Source of the DNA: Phlegmacium glaucopus | Taxonomy: Eukaryota > Basidiomycota > Agaricomycetes > Agaricales > Cortinariaceae | Reading direction: 5' to 3' | Length of the DNA: 64,000 nt | Assembly (NCBI GenBank): GCA_015039465.1 | Contig: MU130569.1 | Location: 222,113 to 286,112, forward strand | Part shown: piece by piece, positions 33,968 through 45,286 of the stretch | Position numbering within the stretch: position 1 is the first letter of the stretch | How the letters are laid out: each line of letters begins with the position of its first letter | The notes under the pieces: generated by a model | What the model saw: the letters and a program-made list of their open reading frames with translations, nothing else | What the model was told of the DNA's origin: nothing | Database searches by the model: none | Translations under genes and position numbers: made by a program

Positions 33968-34540
33968 TGTTAAGTTCGAGAACTCTATTCCGGAGTATCG
34001 GACAGAGTTTGATCAGAATGGAACCACGGAACGGGAAAGGACTATAGCCTCAGCATATGTGCTGTGCTACCCTAAACCTTCGTGTCCTAATTTCGGAGTA
34101 AGAATGGAACAGAGTGGAACCGGAAGTTGCGGGAACTTAGAGGATGACTAGGAGGAGGAAACTAGGTTGATATTTGAACTGAGGAAAACATACAAGTTTC
34201 GAGTACTTAAATAATAAAAGGAATTGCAACCGAAATATAAAGTATAAATATAAAGTGCTGCGTTCTGCTCCCGGAAGGTCCTGCATTCTTGGGGTGAATA
34301 ATCCATGGCTGGTGTGCTGACTGATAGTGGGAATGTGATGACAAAGAAATAGTGGTAGTGGTGAAGAAGTGGTAATGGGTGCGGAGTATAGACAGAGGAA
34401 CCGGAATGACACGGAAAGGTCTTGGAGTTGAATGTAGGAGGAGTAGTGAGGGATGTGAGGGAAGGCACTGTACGGAGTATGGACTACCGGAGACAGCTCC
34501 GATGGAGCTGGACCGGAGTAATGTATGACAGAATGTAACA
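33968..34540. mobile_element. Solo LTR, family A (573 bp)
   Basis: Begins TGTTAAGTTCGAGAAC and ends GAATGTAACA, the TG...CA form of a long terminal repeat. It is flanked by the exact 5-bp duplication TTAAC at 33963-33967 and 34541-34545. A second solo copy lies at 36983 and an inverted fragment at 58038. No internal retroelement sequence is attached. Confidence 0.9.
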
Positions 34541-35434
34541 TTAACCAGGCAAACACTAGTCATTCAACTGGGGAATGAACACAGTTGTCCACTACTATTT
34601 ATACATATAATGGAGATAACTAAAAATATTCTCTTATATTTGCATCAGCAAAATGTCAAAATGATTTCTAGGTTTCTGCTGGTTTCTGCTGGTTTCTGCT
34701 GGTTTCTGCTGGTTTCTGCTGGTTTCTTGGTTCCTGGAAACTTGAAAAGGAAATTTAGTACAAATATCATACAATTTTATTATGATTTTCCTAGTCCCTG
34801 AATCAACCCTGCAGCAGGTTTCCACAAAAATGGACATAAGTTTTCAAGTTCCCATGTTTCCTGGTTTCTGCCAGTTTCTGCTGGTTGCCACTGTGGAGAA
34901 ACCCATGGAAACTAAAATGCTAAAATACTGATGTTGTCCCCTGGCATATATCTCTCTTATCAGCTTATCTACTAAAATTGAGCTCAACATTTCCAGAACT
35001 CTTGTATTTTTTATCTAGTCTTCGACAGACCCTACTTCCTAACTCACTCTCAAATTCTTAAGATTAAGCAAGTTGACACAAAGACTTGTTAACAATCAGA
35101 TACTGTGAATCATTCAAAGTTGTAAGTGTAACAGGTTTATCCACCATTAGTTCTATATTATTCCAGTTACTCTGCATATTCTACAAGTTATGGGCCCCAA
35201 AGACATCTATGACATGAACCTGGCCTCAATAGTAGAGTTAATACAACCATATGGCTCAAATTGGACAGAATACACTGAATAGGTAATTGTTACAGCAACT
35301 AGAAGCTTTCACTTGTGTTTGGTGCTGAGCAAACTAGACTGAATAACTAGGGGCTTGGTTACCTTAGGATGTCTGGATTCCCCTTACTAGACAGAGGGCA
35401 AGTTTATGAGCAAGCTATGTATGTAGATTAAGAC
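34541..35434. other. Gene-free; GGTTTCTGCT repeat array at 34669-34725
   Basis: A 10-bp unit GGTTTCTGCT repeats about five times at 34669-34725. Related GTTTCTGG/GGAAAC blocks run to about 34915. The same family occurs near 13.75 and 46.35 kb. The remainder is AT-rich without recognisable genes. Confidence 0.6.
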
Positions 35435-36628
35435 TAGGGCTGTGCACCACTGCCATAATTATGGTCTATGGTGGCCATATTCGGCAGCCATAACTATACT
35501 GTGAGGCCTCTGAGAGGTTTGTGTTATGGTACAGCTATGATATGATTCCTTGACATTATGGCTGTAAATATACAGCTGCTGTTGGCTATACCACTGTCAA
35601 CGGCAGGAAAGGCACTTTATGGCAACATTTTAGACAAATGTTAGGTAGATTATATTGTTTTTTTGAGCTATGAAATACTTTCCTAAATAATTTGTAAATT
35701 ATTGTGTAAGGTTTATCATTTCTAATTTTTTTGCAAGCAATTATTCTGCCAAGTAAATTTATTATCAAACTTAAGCCTGTCTGGAAGTGAAATATGGTAC
35801 AAAACTACATAGGTGAGCAGTTCTATTACTTTGACAACATTTCTACTACTTATGAAATTACCTATGCAAGAAATTTCCTTTTATATCCAAGTCAGCCATA
35901 TATGAATAGTGTTTGAAGGTCCAGTTATGAGACCGGAAAAAGACTGTAACCAGACCGGACTGGACCGGAAAAAGACCAGACCAGTGGTCTGGTCTTTTGA
36001 TTTTTGAGAATCAAAGACTGGAAAAAGACCGGTCTCGTTTAACCGGTATTTTGAGGTTCACACTGGTTTGAACCAACGAAAGGGTAGCCCTAATTTACCC
36101 CTTTCCAACGAGCCCAAGATCATAAGAATCCAATCAGAACTGGCTGAGAAATAAATAGATCTGTAAAATAGTCTAAAATATTTGCTAAAATAAGGCATTT
36201 TACTAGTATTACTGTTGAAAATCCAAATCCTAACGGAATTTAATGTTCTTGGGCTCGTTCGGAAGCTATTATTTAAATTAACAACTGTTTTTGATACAAA
36301 AATATATATTTGTCAGCAGAAGACCAGTTACAGACTGATTAAGACCAGTTAGGACCAGGACCAGTCCTAGGACCAAAAAAAACCAATGTAAACCAGTCCT
36401 AAGCGGTCCAGTCTGGTCTTTTTTGGTCCTAGGACCGAGGTGGACTGGTTATGGTCTCGGTTAAAGGCCCTGAGAGTCAAAAAACCGGACCTGACCGGAC
36501 TTTTAAACACTATATATGAACCATACCATACCACCAAGAGGTTCACAAACCTCTCTACAGTATGGCTTTGGCACTACCATAACCATAACCTTATGGCTGC
36601 TGCCAAATTGGTATGGTGTGCACCCCTT
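35435..36628. mobile_element. hAT-like element (outer), carrying a nested element
   Basis: The left end TAGGGCTGTGCACC and right end GGTGTGCACCCCTT are imperfect inverted repeats. They are flanked by the exact 8-bp duplication ATTAAGAC at 35427-35434 and 36629-36636. Without the nested insertion it is about 580 bp. The interior contains inverted CCATAACC/GGTTATGG-type sequence and no transposase frame. Confidence 0.85.
35907..36512. mobile_element. hAT-like element (inner, 606 bp), GGACC-rich
   Basis: The ends TAGTGTTTGAAGGTCC and, inverted, TAGTGTTTAAAAGTCC are flanked by exact 8-bp TATATGAA at 35899-35906 and 36513-36520. Subterminal regions are crowded with GACCGGAC/GACCAGTC motifs. Other copies are at 36957 (interrupted by an LTR) and 58560-58990. 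Confidence 0.88.
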
Positions 36629-36636
36629 ATTAAGAC

Positions 36637-36956
36637 CATAAGATACAATAGGTCTATACTAAGGAACTGATAGCTATGGGTATGGCTCTTATATACTAAG
36701 TTATGAACTCTTTTTATTTGCTTTATCTCCACCAATACATGCACTTCTCATTTCTGCTTACATACAAGGGGTATGCACCTGAAAATTCCAGCACATGACC
36801 TTGGGCCCTTAAACATATCTTTTTTGGGACTTATTTTTGCCAAAAATGTGGTTCCTGGGCAAAGTCTATGTAGAAATCAGACATATTGCATCATTTTTTT
36901 CTAGAATGAACATTTTTAGGGCTATTTTGAGCAAAACCATGACAATTTTGCATAGT
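36637..36956. other. Gene-free AT-rich stretch
   Basis: About 320 bases between two repeats. I see no open frame, repeat or motif of note. Confidence 0.5.
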
Positions 36957-36982
36957 GTTTGAAGGTCCAGTTATGAGACTGG

Positions 36983-37533
36983 TGTTAAGTTTGAGAACTC
37001 TATTCTGGAGTATCGTACAGAGTTTGATCAGAACGGAACCATGGAATGGAAAAGGACTATAGCCTCAGTGTATGTACTGTGCTACCCTAAACCTTCATGT
37101 CCTAATTTCGGAGTAAGAACAGAACAGAGTGGAACTGGAAGTTGCGGGAACTTAGAGGAAGAATAGGAGGAGGAAACTAGGTTGATATTTGAACTGAGGA
37201 ATACATACAAGGTTTGGGTACTTAAATAATAAAAGGAATAGCATCCGAAATATAAAATATAAATATAAAGTGCTGCATTCTTGGGTGAATAATCCATAGC
37301 TGGTGTGCTGACTGATAGTGGGAAAGTGATGACTAAGGAATAGTTGTTATGGTGAAGGTGTGGTAATGGGTTTTAGAGTATTGTTGGAAGAGTCAGAATG
37401 ATACAGAGAAGTCTTGGAGTTGGACGTAGGAGGAGTAGGACTGGAAACATGGGAAGGTACTGGAACAGAGTATGGAGTACCGGAGACAACTCCGATGGAG
37501 CTGGACTGGAGTCACATATTATGGAATGTAACA
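36983..37533. mobile_element. Solo LTR, family A (551 bp), inserted in a hAT-like copy
   Basis: Begins TGTTAAGTTTGAGAAC, ends GGAATGTAACA, and has exact 5-bp duplications ACTGG at 36978-36982 and 37534-37538. Immediately outside, TAGTGTTTGAAGGTCC on the left and GGAAAAAGACC on the right belong to the element family at 35907-36512. The LTR therefore landed in a copy of that element. Confidence 0.9.
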
Positions 37534-39363
37534 ACTGGAAAAAGACCAATCACATCTGCTTCTTATTTGAACTCTCTCAAACTCTATAAGACAATACCAA
37601 AGCAACTCTTTAGCACTCTTTACTGCTACTAGTAGCATCAGGTAGGGCTATCAAAGTTCAGTTCAGTTCATTTCCCCACCCCCTTAACCTGAACTGAGAA
37701 CTGAACTGATACCCTCTTGGCTGAACTGAACCTGAACTGATGAACTGATTGTAAAATCAGAAAATTAAGAATTTATTGAAAAATACCTGAGAATCACATA
37801 AGGACACTACAGTAGAAACAGTATATTTGGAATATAGTGCAATTTGTAATTGTATTTGAAAAGGAAAAATACATCTGCATCATGTAAATGAAGGCCGGAC
37901 AATGTGCCGATGGTGAGGCTAGTCAGTGGTTTGAGGCCAGCAACCAGCACTGGCAATACATCATTTTTAAAATACAAGAAACAGTATATTTGGGATATGA
38001 AATGCAATTTTTGATTGTATTTGAAGGGGAAAAATACACTTGCATGATGTAAATAAATGCCAGACAATGTGCCAATGGTGAGGCCAGCAAGTTTTTTGAG
38101 GCTGGCAACCAGCACCAGCAATAAATCATTTTTAAAATACCAGAAACAGTATATTTGAGGTATAAAATGCATTTGAAGGGGAAAATTACACCGGCATGAT
38201 GTAAATGAAGGTTGGACAATATTCCAATGGTCAGGCTGGCCAGTGGTTCAACCCCAGCAGCCAGCACTGGCAATACATAATTTGTCAAATACCAGAAATA
38301 GTATATTTGGGACATCAAATACAATTGAAAATTGTATTTGAAGAGAAAAATTACACCAGCATCATGGGAGTGAGGGCCAGACAATGTGCTGATGGCGGGA
38401 CTGGCCATTTATTCAACTGGCAGCTGGCACCAGTAATACATAATTTGTAAAATACCAGAAACAGTGGATGACAGAAATAAAGTGCATTTTGTAATCATTT
38501 TTGATAAGGAACATTGTATTTGAATAATGGAAATAAAATGTAGACAGGGTGCTGAGGGTTGGACCAGCCCCGACTAACTTATTCAATTAGTCATCTCAAT
38601 ATTTCTTTACCATATACCTTATCTGAAAGGTGTTCTGTGTACTATGACATGCCATGCACCTGTCTAATATGTACCAGATAGTGTATAGATGCCTTGGTGA
38701 AATAATAATGAGTAATTGGGTAGGTGTGTTGCAAAGGAGCCAAATTGAACCCTTGTGTCATAGGTTTCTGAGATAAAATTATTTTAATTGGACATTTTGG
38801 TGAGTATGAGTCATAAAAGTAGGATGTAAAAAGAATTGTAAGACATAGGCTGCTGTGGAATAACATATCCACTCTGAAGTCATAAAATGACATATAGGGC
38901 TACACCATTAAATTATGACCAAACTCAGTTACTTGACAGGTACTTCCCTATACTACCTTTCCTCACCTCCTGAGATACATACTCCATCAACCTCATTAAT
39001 TCTTTTTGAAGCCTATGCTCACTTAGTACTCTCACTTATTGTGCATTTAGAACCATTTTACCTAGAAAACCCATGACACAAGGGTTAGATTTGGCTCTTT
39101 TCCAACACACCTACCCAATTACTCATTATTATTCCACTAAGGCATCTATGCACTATCTGGTACATATGAGACAGGTGCATGGCATGTCATAGTACACAGA
39201 ACACCTTTCAGATAAGGTGTATGGTGAAAAAACATTGAGATGACTGATTGAACAATTGAGTTGGGGCTGGTCCAACCCTTGGTGCCCTGTCTAAATTTTA
39301 TTTCCATTATTCAAATACAATGTTCCTTAACAAAAGTGATTATGAGATGCACTTTATTTCTGT

Positions 39364-40075
39364 TGATGTACCTGCGGTAGGGACAGATCGCAAGTAGTTA
39401 CATAGTTCGTGGGGTTGATGTAGTTCTCTTTGATAGGTGAAAGTGAGCTTTTATGAGGTGCAAAGGTTTGCTTTAAAGTGCAAGATAATGCGCAGAAAAG
39501 CAAAGTTTGCAGGATGATTTTAAAGGAGTGCAAGAGTAGCTTAGTACAATGTTCCAAAGGTAGGATCAAAACTGTGGTAATTTTGTCTGTTCTCCTCTAT
39601 TGCTTTACCTTACTTGCTACTGCTAATAATATAGTAACTAGCAAATAGCTAAGTGCAAAAAGGTGAAACAGAAATGTAAAATGTGGGTTAAAGTGGAGTC
39701 ACATGAATCTGGTAATTTGGTAATGAAACATAGGAGATAAGAGCCAAATAAAAGGAGACAAGATAAAAATAAAGGTGATGAGTAATAAAGTCACCTGAGT
39801 AGCCTTTGTTGGAGTTGTGTTTAAAGATTGTGAGAACAGCTGGCAGCTGCAAATGATAATGTGAATGTTGGTGATAACTGCAAGTATCTGCAATGATCTG
39901 CGAGTATTCTGCAATGATGTGCAATGATGTGCAATGATGTGCAATGATGTGCAATGACCTGCAATGATCTGCAAGTATCCACAATGATATGTGAGCATCT
40001 GCAAGTATACTGTGAAGGTTGTGAAACTGCGAAAATGGTGCGTTTACATCCCTAGACATCTCCTGGGTCCTATCA
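39364..40075. mobile_element. Solo LTR-like element, family B (712 bp)
   Basis: Begins TGATGTACCTGCGGTAGGGA and ends GGGTCCTATCA. The flanking 4-mers are CTGT and CCGT, and the opposite arm of the foldback array shows the uninterrupted sequence TTTCTGTCATCC. The second copy at 57128-58033 has an exact 4-bp duplication, supporting the boundaries. Confidence 0.75.
39893..39990. repeat. 10-bp tandem repeat GCAATGATGT
   Basis: About eight imperfect copies of GCAATGATGT/GCAATGATCT within the LTR-like element, bordered by related CTGCAAGTAT units. Non-coding. Confidence 0.85.
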
Positions 40076-40680
40076 CCGTCATACACTGTTTCTGGTATTT
40101 TACAAATTATGTATTACTGGTGCCAGCTGCCAGTTGAATAAATGGCCAGTCCCACCATCAGTACATTGTCTGGCCCTCACTCCCATGATGCTGGTGTAAT
40201 GTTTCTCTTCAAATACAATTAAAAAGTGTATTTGATGTCCCAAATATACTATTTCTGGTATTTGAAAAATTATGTATTGCTAGTGCTGGTTGCTGGGGTC
40301 GAACCAATGGCTGGCCTGACCATCAGCACATTGTCCGACCTTCATTTACATCATGCCAGTGTAATTTTCCCCTTCAAATGCATTTTGTATCCCAAATATA
40401 CTGTTTCTGGTATTTTAAAAATGATGTATTGCCGGTGCTGGTTTCTGGGGTTGAACCAATGGCCAGCCTGACCATCGGCACATTGTCCAGGCTTCATTTA
40501 CATCATGCCGGTGTGATTTTCCCTTTCAAATACATTTTATATCCCAAATATGCTGTTTCTGGTATTTTAAAAATGATGTATTGCAGGTGCTGGTTGCTGG
40601 GGTTGAACCAATGGTTGGCCTCACCATGGGCACATTGTCTGGCCTTCACTAACAATACAACTGATAATAAACAAGGGAAT

Positions 40681-41312
40681 CAGAGTTGTCTACCCTACAA
40701 CTGCTGATTAAACCTATTACTGTGTGACTTAAATGCATATAGTTAATAAGTGTGGTCAATAGACTATCATTTGTTACACTACAAATTGCATGTCTATCCT
40801 TATAGACTTGGCACAGGAAAAGTTAAATAAACAATATTGGGTTAGCAAATGTCATGGGGTGTGATTGTGGAGCAACAGAATATTATTAATAAATATTCAG
40901 GGGAAGGTTGGTGCCCTAGCAACAGTGGAAGCAGAATAACCAAGATAGTGGAACCATGTGATTGTGTGGGAATCATGATGATTAAGGATAGGGGGAGTGC
41001 TGAACAATCATAAAGATTGTTTCCAGGCACAATAGGCACAGTTACCATCAAGAGGGGTGGAAACTACCTAAAATTAGCAACATGGGGCTAAAAATAGAAC
41101 AACCCCTATATTTCCAGGAACAATGAGTGCACATGGTGCCAGAACCAAAGTAAGGGTACCAGGAACCAGTATATCTATTTTTGGACATTATCTATTTTTA
41201 AATATCTCAAATGTATAAAATACCTCCCAGGGTTTGTAAATAGTCAGAAAATTGGATTCTTTCTTTCATTTGCAACCTAGTACAGCTCACTGTCTTAGAC
41301 ATTGAGCAAGAA
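40681..41312. other. Gene-free AT-rich region
   Basis: No recognisable gene; short open frames lack intron context or motifs. No second copy seen elsewhere in the window. Confidence 0.5.
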
Positions 41313-41317
41313 CACTT

Positions 41318-41730
41318 TGATAGGGCAACTGCAATGCTGACTTAGTCAAGCTAGCAGGGGATCCAAAGTTAATAATATTTCAGAAAAGATATCTACAAGT
41401 GACTTACCTAGCAGGGGATCCAAAGAGGAAAGGATGGGGATCCCTGCTAGGCTGGGGGTATTTAAGTACTAATATGGACATAACAGAGATATAAAATAAA
41501 TAAAGGAATGATACAATAATAATTAATTAATTAAATAAGAAGTGGTGCGATATGAAAAATAGAAATAAAAGACAGAGTGAATCGGAGGATCGGAGTCGGA
41601 GCGGAACTACAGGGTTCCAGAGTCAACCGGTGACGGAAGCAGAGTTGGACGGAAGGTCAGAGGTCATCGGAAAGGCAGGGTGTATGTTTCTAAAGTTGAG
41701 GTTTGGGTTAAGGTCAGGTGTCCCCTAACA
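41318..41730. mobile_element. Solo LTR, family C (413 bp)
   Basis: Begins TGATAGGGCAACTGC and ends GTGTCCCCTAACA, with exact 5-bp duplications CACTT at 41313-41317 and 41731-41735. It contains two TAGCAGGGGATCC motifs and one inverted GGGATCCCTGCTA near the start. A second copy is at 43209-43621 and an inverted one follows to 43983. Confidence 0.9.
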
Positions 41731-41810
41731 CACTTGTCTTTGAGATCAGGGTATTTGTTAAGTTTAAAACAAGGAAGTCACGTCGGAGTTACTCCAGAAC
41801 GGTATAAATC

Positions 41811-43084
41811 GTTGTTGTTGTTGTTTATAAACACCAACCAGAGAGCAGTGGACCAGACCTTAGGTCAAGAGACTCCCTGTTGTTCGTTTAGGGAAGGTAT
41901 AACCTTGACTTTTAACACACAGAGGTAAGGGGAAAGAATAGAGAAGAGAAGGAGGAGGATGAAGGTCTTGGAAGATGAATGAGGTATAAGACGAGGATGA
42001 GGATGAGCAAGAGAGAGTCTTCAGTAAGACTATAGCAGTTGAGGGATAGGGGATAGATTGACAGTAAAGAGACTAAAAAGCGAACTTAGAGGGAGGAATT
42101 CACTGGAATTCCACTGAGAAGATGACTGTTGGGGAGTAAGAATGAATTGAGATGAACCGGGGGAAACTAACTATCCTGGTACAAAAAAGCAGTATTTATA
42201 CCCTAAGGATGAGGCTATGTAGAACAATAAAAAGGAAAGAAGTACGCGCTGTCAAAGGAAGAAAGATAAAGAGAGGACAGCTGCGAGAAGAAAAGAACAA
42301 TGGAAAAGAAAAAGGAACAATAAAAAAATCTCTAAAGTGTCAAAGTGTGAGAGAAAAGAAGAGAAGGCAGTGTACATAGTCCAATACAAAAAATATATCA
42401 NNNNNNNNNNNNNNNNNNNNNNNNNNNNNNNNNNNNNNNNNNNNNNNNNNNNNNNNNNNNNNNNNNNNNNNNNNNNNNNNNNNNNNNNNNNNNNNNNNNN
42501 NNNNNNNNNNNNNNNNNNNNNNNNNNNNNNNNNNNNNNNNNNNNNNNNNNNNNNNNNNNNNNNNNNNNNNNNNNNNNNNNNNNNNNNNNNNNNNNNNNNN
42601 NNNNNNNNNNNNNNNNNNNNNNNNNNNNNNNNNNNNNNNNNNNNNNNNNNNNNNNNNNNNNNNNNNNNNNNNNNNNNNNNNNNNNNNNNNNNNNNNNNNN
42701 NNNNNNNNNNNNNNNNNNNNNNNNNNNNNNNNNNNNNNNNNNNNNNNNNNNNNNNNNNNNNNNNNNNNNNNNNNNNNNNNNNNNNNNNNNNNNNNNNNNN
42801 NNNNCAAACGCAAGCCGATGACCGATGTGAATAGTAGATTGATCGCTTTGTTGTATCACTAGCCAAGGGACAAACGGATGGTAGATGTTAAGGAGCATGT
42901 TGATAGTGTAAATGATAGACAACATAGTGGAAGACATTGAGGATATGATGAGCGATGAGGATGTTATCGTTGAACGAATGGTTTTGTTGACCAGGAACGC
43001 GATTCAGGGCCGCTTCCAAAATAGGTAAGCAAATTCAAAGTCCGCTTATTTTCATGATGGCAACTTTTAAGCTTTGTGCTCACG
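41811..43084 (-). repeat. Long repeat D, copy 1 (contains the assembly gap)
   Basis: Matches 53359-54752 on both sides of the N run: 41811-42400 with 53359-54007, and 42805-43084 with 54473-54752 (280 bases each, no length change). Probably a long terminal repeat in minus orientation, because a TATA-type box lies in the middle of the intact copy. Clear TG...CA ends or target duplications were not found. Confidence 0.75.
42401..42804. other. Assembly gap (404 N)
   Basis: A run of N. Apparent open frames across it are artefacts. The corresponding stretch of the second copy (54008-54472) is 465 bases, so the gap length is either an estimate or reflects a real difference. Confidence 0.97.
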
Positions 43085-43208
43085 AAAACAAGCAGTAATG
43101 GTCTGGGAGTGTACGGAGTCTGATTGGCCCGAATTGGGGGCTGTAAATCGGACTATCGTTCCACTGTGCGGACCAGACTCGGTCCGTTAAAGGATGATCC
43201 TTTCCTAA

Positions 43209-43983
43209 TGTTAGGGCAACTGCGACGCTGACTTAGTCAAGCTAGCAGGGGATCCAAAGTTAATAATATTTCAGAAAAGATATCTACAAGTGACTTACCT
43301 AGCAGGGGATCCAAAGAGGAAAGGATGGGGATCCCTGCTAGGCTGGGGGTGTTTAAGTACTAATATGGACATAATGGAGATATAAAATAAATAAAGGAAT
43401 GATACAATAATAATTAATTAATTAAATAAGAAGTGGTGCGATATGAAAAATAGAAATAAAAGATGGAGCAAATCAGAGGGTTGGAGTCGGAGCGAAACTA
43501 CGGGGTTCCAGGGTAAAGCGGTGATGGAAGCGGAGTTGGACGGAAGGTCGGAGGTCGTCGGAAAGGTGGGGTGTATGATTCTAAGGTTGAGGTTTGGGTT
43601 AAAGTCAGGTGTCCCCTAACAATATACATTCCACCTCGCCAACAAACTCCATCCTTCCATCTGACTCCAACTCCATCACTTGTCCACTCCACAACTCCGT
43701 AACCCTGTCCAACTCCAACCCTCTGGTTAGACTCCATCTTTTATTTTTTATTTTACATCACACCATTTTTTAATTAATTATTATTGTATCATTCCTTTAT
43801 TTATTTTATATCTCTGTTATGTCCATATTAGCACTTAAATACCCCTTAGCCTAGCAGGGATCCCCATCCTTTCCTCTTTGGATCCCCTGCTAGGTGAGTC
43901 ACTTGTAGATATCTTCTCTAAAATATTATTAACTTTGGATCCCCTGCTAGCTTGACTAAGTCAGTGTTGCAGTTGCCCTAACA
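43209..43983. mobile_element. Two family C LTRs in opposite orientation
   Basis: 43209-43621 is a full forward LTR (TGTTAGGGCAACTGC...CCCCTAACA). 43622-43983 is an inverted LTR ending GTTGCCCTAACA, but it lacks the terminal 40 or so bases at its inner side. The forward copy has no matching 5-bp flanks (CCTAA and ATATA), so the pair arose by insertion into, or recombination with, the inverted copy. Family A-like LTR sequence follows to about 44141. Confidence 0.8.
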
Positions 43984-44141
43984 GCTTCTGCTTCTATTCC
44001 TTTTCCTTTGGGCTCCAAGATTAGGACAATGAAGAAGCTGGCTAGCACAGCACATACACTGAGCTATAGTCCTACTCCATTACTGTTTCCATTTGGTTCC
44101 ATCCATTCTGATACTCCATCTGATATTTTTGGAGCTTAACA

Positions 44142-45278
44142 AGTTCCTCAGGTGGGAGGTGAACAGGTAGAGAAAGCCACTACAACATTTTCAGTAGTGA
44201 TCAGTATTAAGTCCTGAGATTCATAAACTAGTGAGCTACCTATGAAGATCCCATCATGGAACCAGACTATACCAGTGCTTGGTTACCACACATTTAGTGA
44301 AATGCTTATTATCAAAATAAATTACTCCTCTAAGTACATATTTGATATGGATGCTATCACACAATATCCAAAGAACCAGATCCAAGGACAAGGCAGAGCC
44401 ATTTGATACATTGAAAGCAAGCAACAGTAGAGTCTGAACAAAAGTAGTGTGCTTTGTCAGATGGGTACCACAAGTTGTACACTTCAACACTAGTTGAAGC
44501 ATGAAGTCATCCATACAGGCTTGCAAAAACTTGTTGTACTACCAAGGATGATTATCTGATAGCTAAATTTTTTGCACACTCACAACAAGAAAACACTTGG
44601 TTTCAAAAAAGCACAATCAAGTGTCAGCAATATTGCCACAACAATAGTGGTTTGTTCACACACCATTGCTCAGAATGAGATAAGAACCTTGTTTTAGTGG
44701 CATAGAATGTGGTCTACCTACTCTAAGTTTTGGATGATATCAGAAGGTAATCCATGTTTAACTTTTGATCTATTATGCAAAACATTTGCATTGGTTCTAA
44801 TGTTAGAATTTTGTGAATTTGTCTGAAACCCTTCAAACTCCAGGTTGCCCCCTGCCAATCCCTACCTGTTGTTCCATGACCTGAGGTAGAAGGGGAGGAG
44901 GGGGTACAGCCCAAAGGGCTAAAAAAAAAAATTACATGAAATAGCAATTTTTAACCCATATGCCAGTGTCATCGCAACTTTCACAATGTTCACTTCAACC
45001 TTTGAGCTTGAAGCTGTCATTATCCAAAGAAATGAAGAAGGATTTTCAAAATTTTACCTGCTCTTTGCAACTTTTGATAAATATCCACCATTCCATCCAA
45101 AATAATGATCTGATAAATTCCAATGTGTTGAAGGCAGAGGAGCCTGGGTTTTTTTTTTTGGAAAATTTCCTTTTTGGTCTGACATATTCATTTTTGGAAG
45201 GCAAGACCCCTAACACCTTAAAAAAAAATACCTACCCCAGTATCCTGCACTTTATAGGATGTTTCTCAGTTGCCCAGA
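44142..45278 (-). pseudogene. Degraded transposon-type coding fragment plus gene-free flank
   Basis: On the minus strand, 44526-44254 is open and reads LKCTTCGTHLTKHTTFVQTL and then VLRGVIYFDNKHFTK, with relicts upstream broken by stops. The CxxC and VIYFxxxHFT pattern recalls the C-terminal part of proteins encoded by large mushroom DNA transposons. The identification is weak. The remainder to 45278 shows no gene. Confidence 0.3.
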
Positions 45279-45286
45279 TATACAGG

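Larger units (their letters stand above)
37790..40680. mobile_element. Foldback-like inverted array of about 160-180 bp units
   Basis: Left arm, about 37800-38780: tandem diverged units, each containing CCAGAAACAGTATATTTG, GTATTTGAAG(A/G)GGAAAA, CATGATGTAAAT and CCAGACAATGTGC. Right arm, about 39060-40680: the same units in reverse, interrupted by an LTR-like insertion at 39364-40075. The central loop is about 280 bases. Long inverted arms made of tandem subrepeats are the hallmark of foldback elements. Outer boundaries and a target duplication could not be fixed. A lone unit is at 59040-59240. Confidence 0.65.

Noticed and set aside
39893..39990. CRISPR-like repeat array
   Set aside because: Units are 10 bp with no spacers and sit in a eukaryotic transposon; a simple tandem repeat.
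42252..42937. Long open frames spanning 42.25-42.94 kb
   Set aside because: They cross the 404-N gap and are artefacts of unknown bases.
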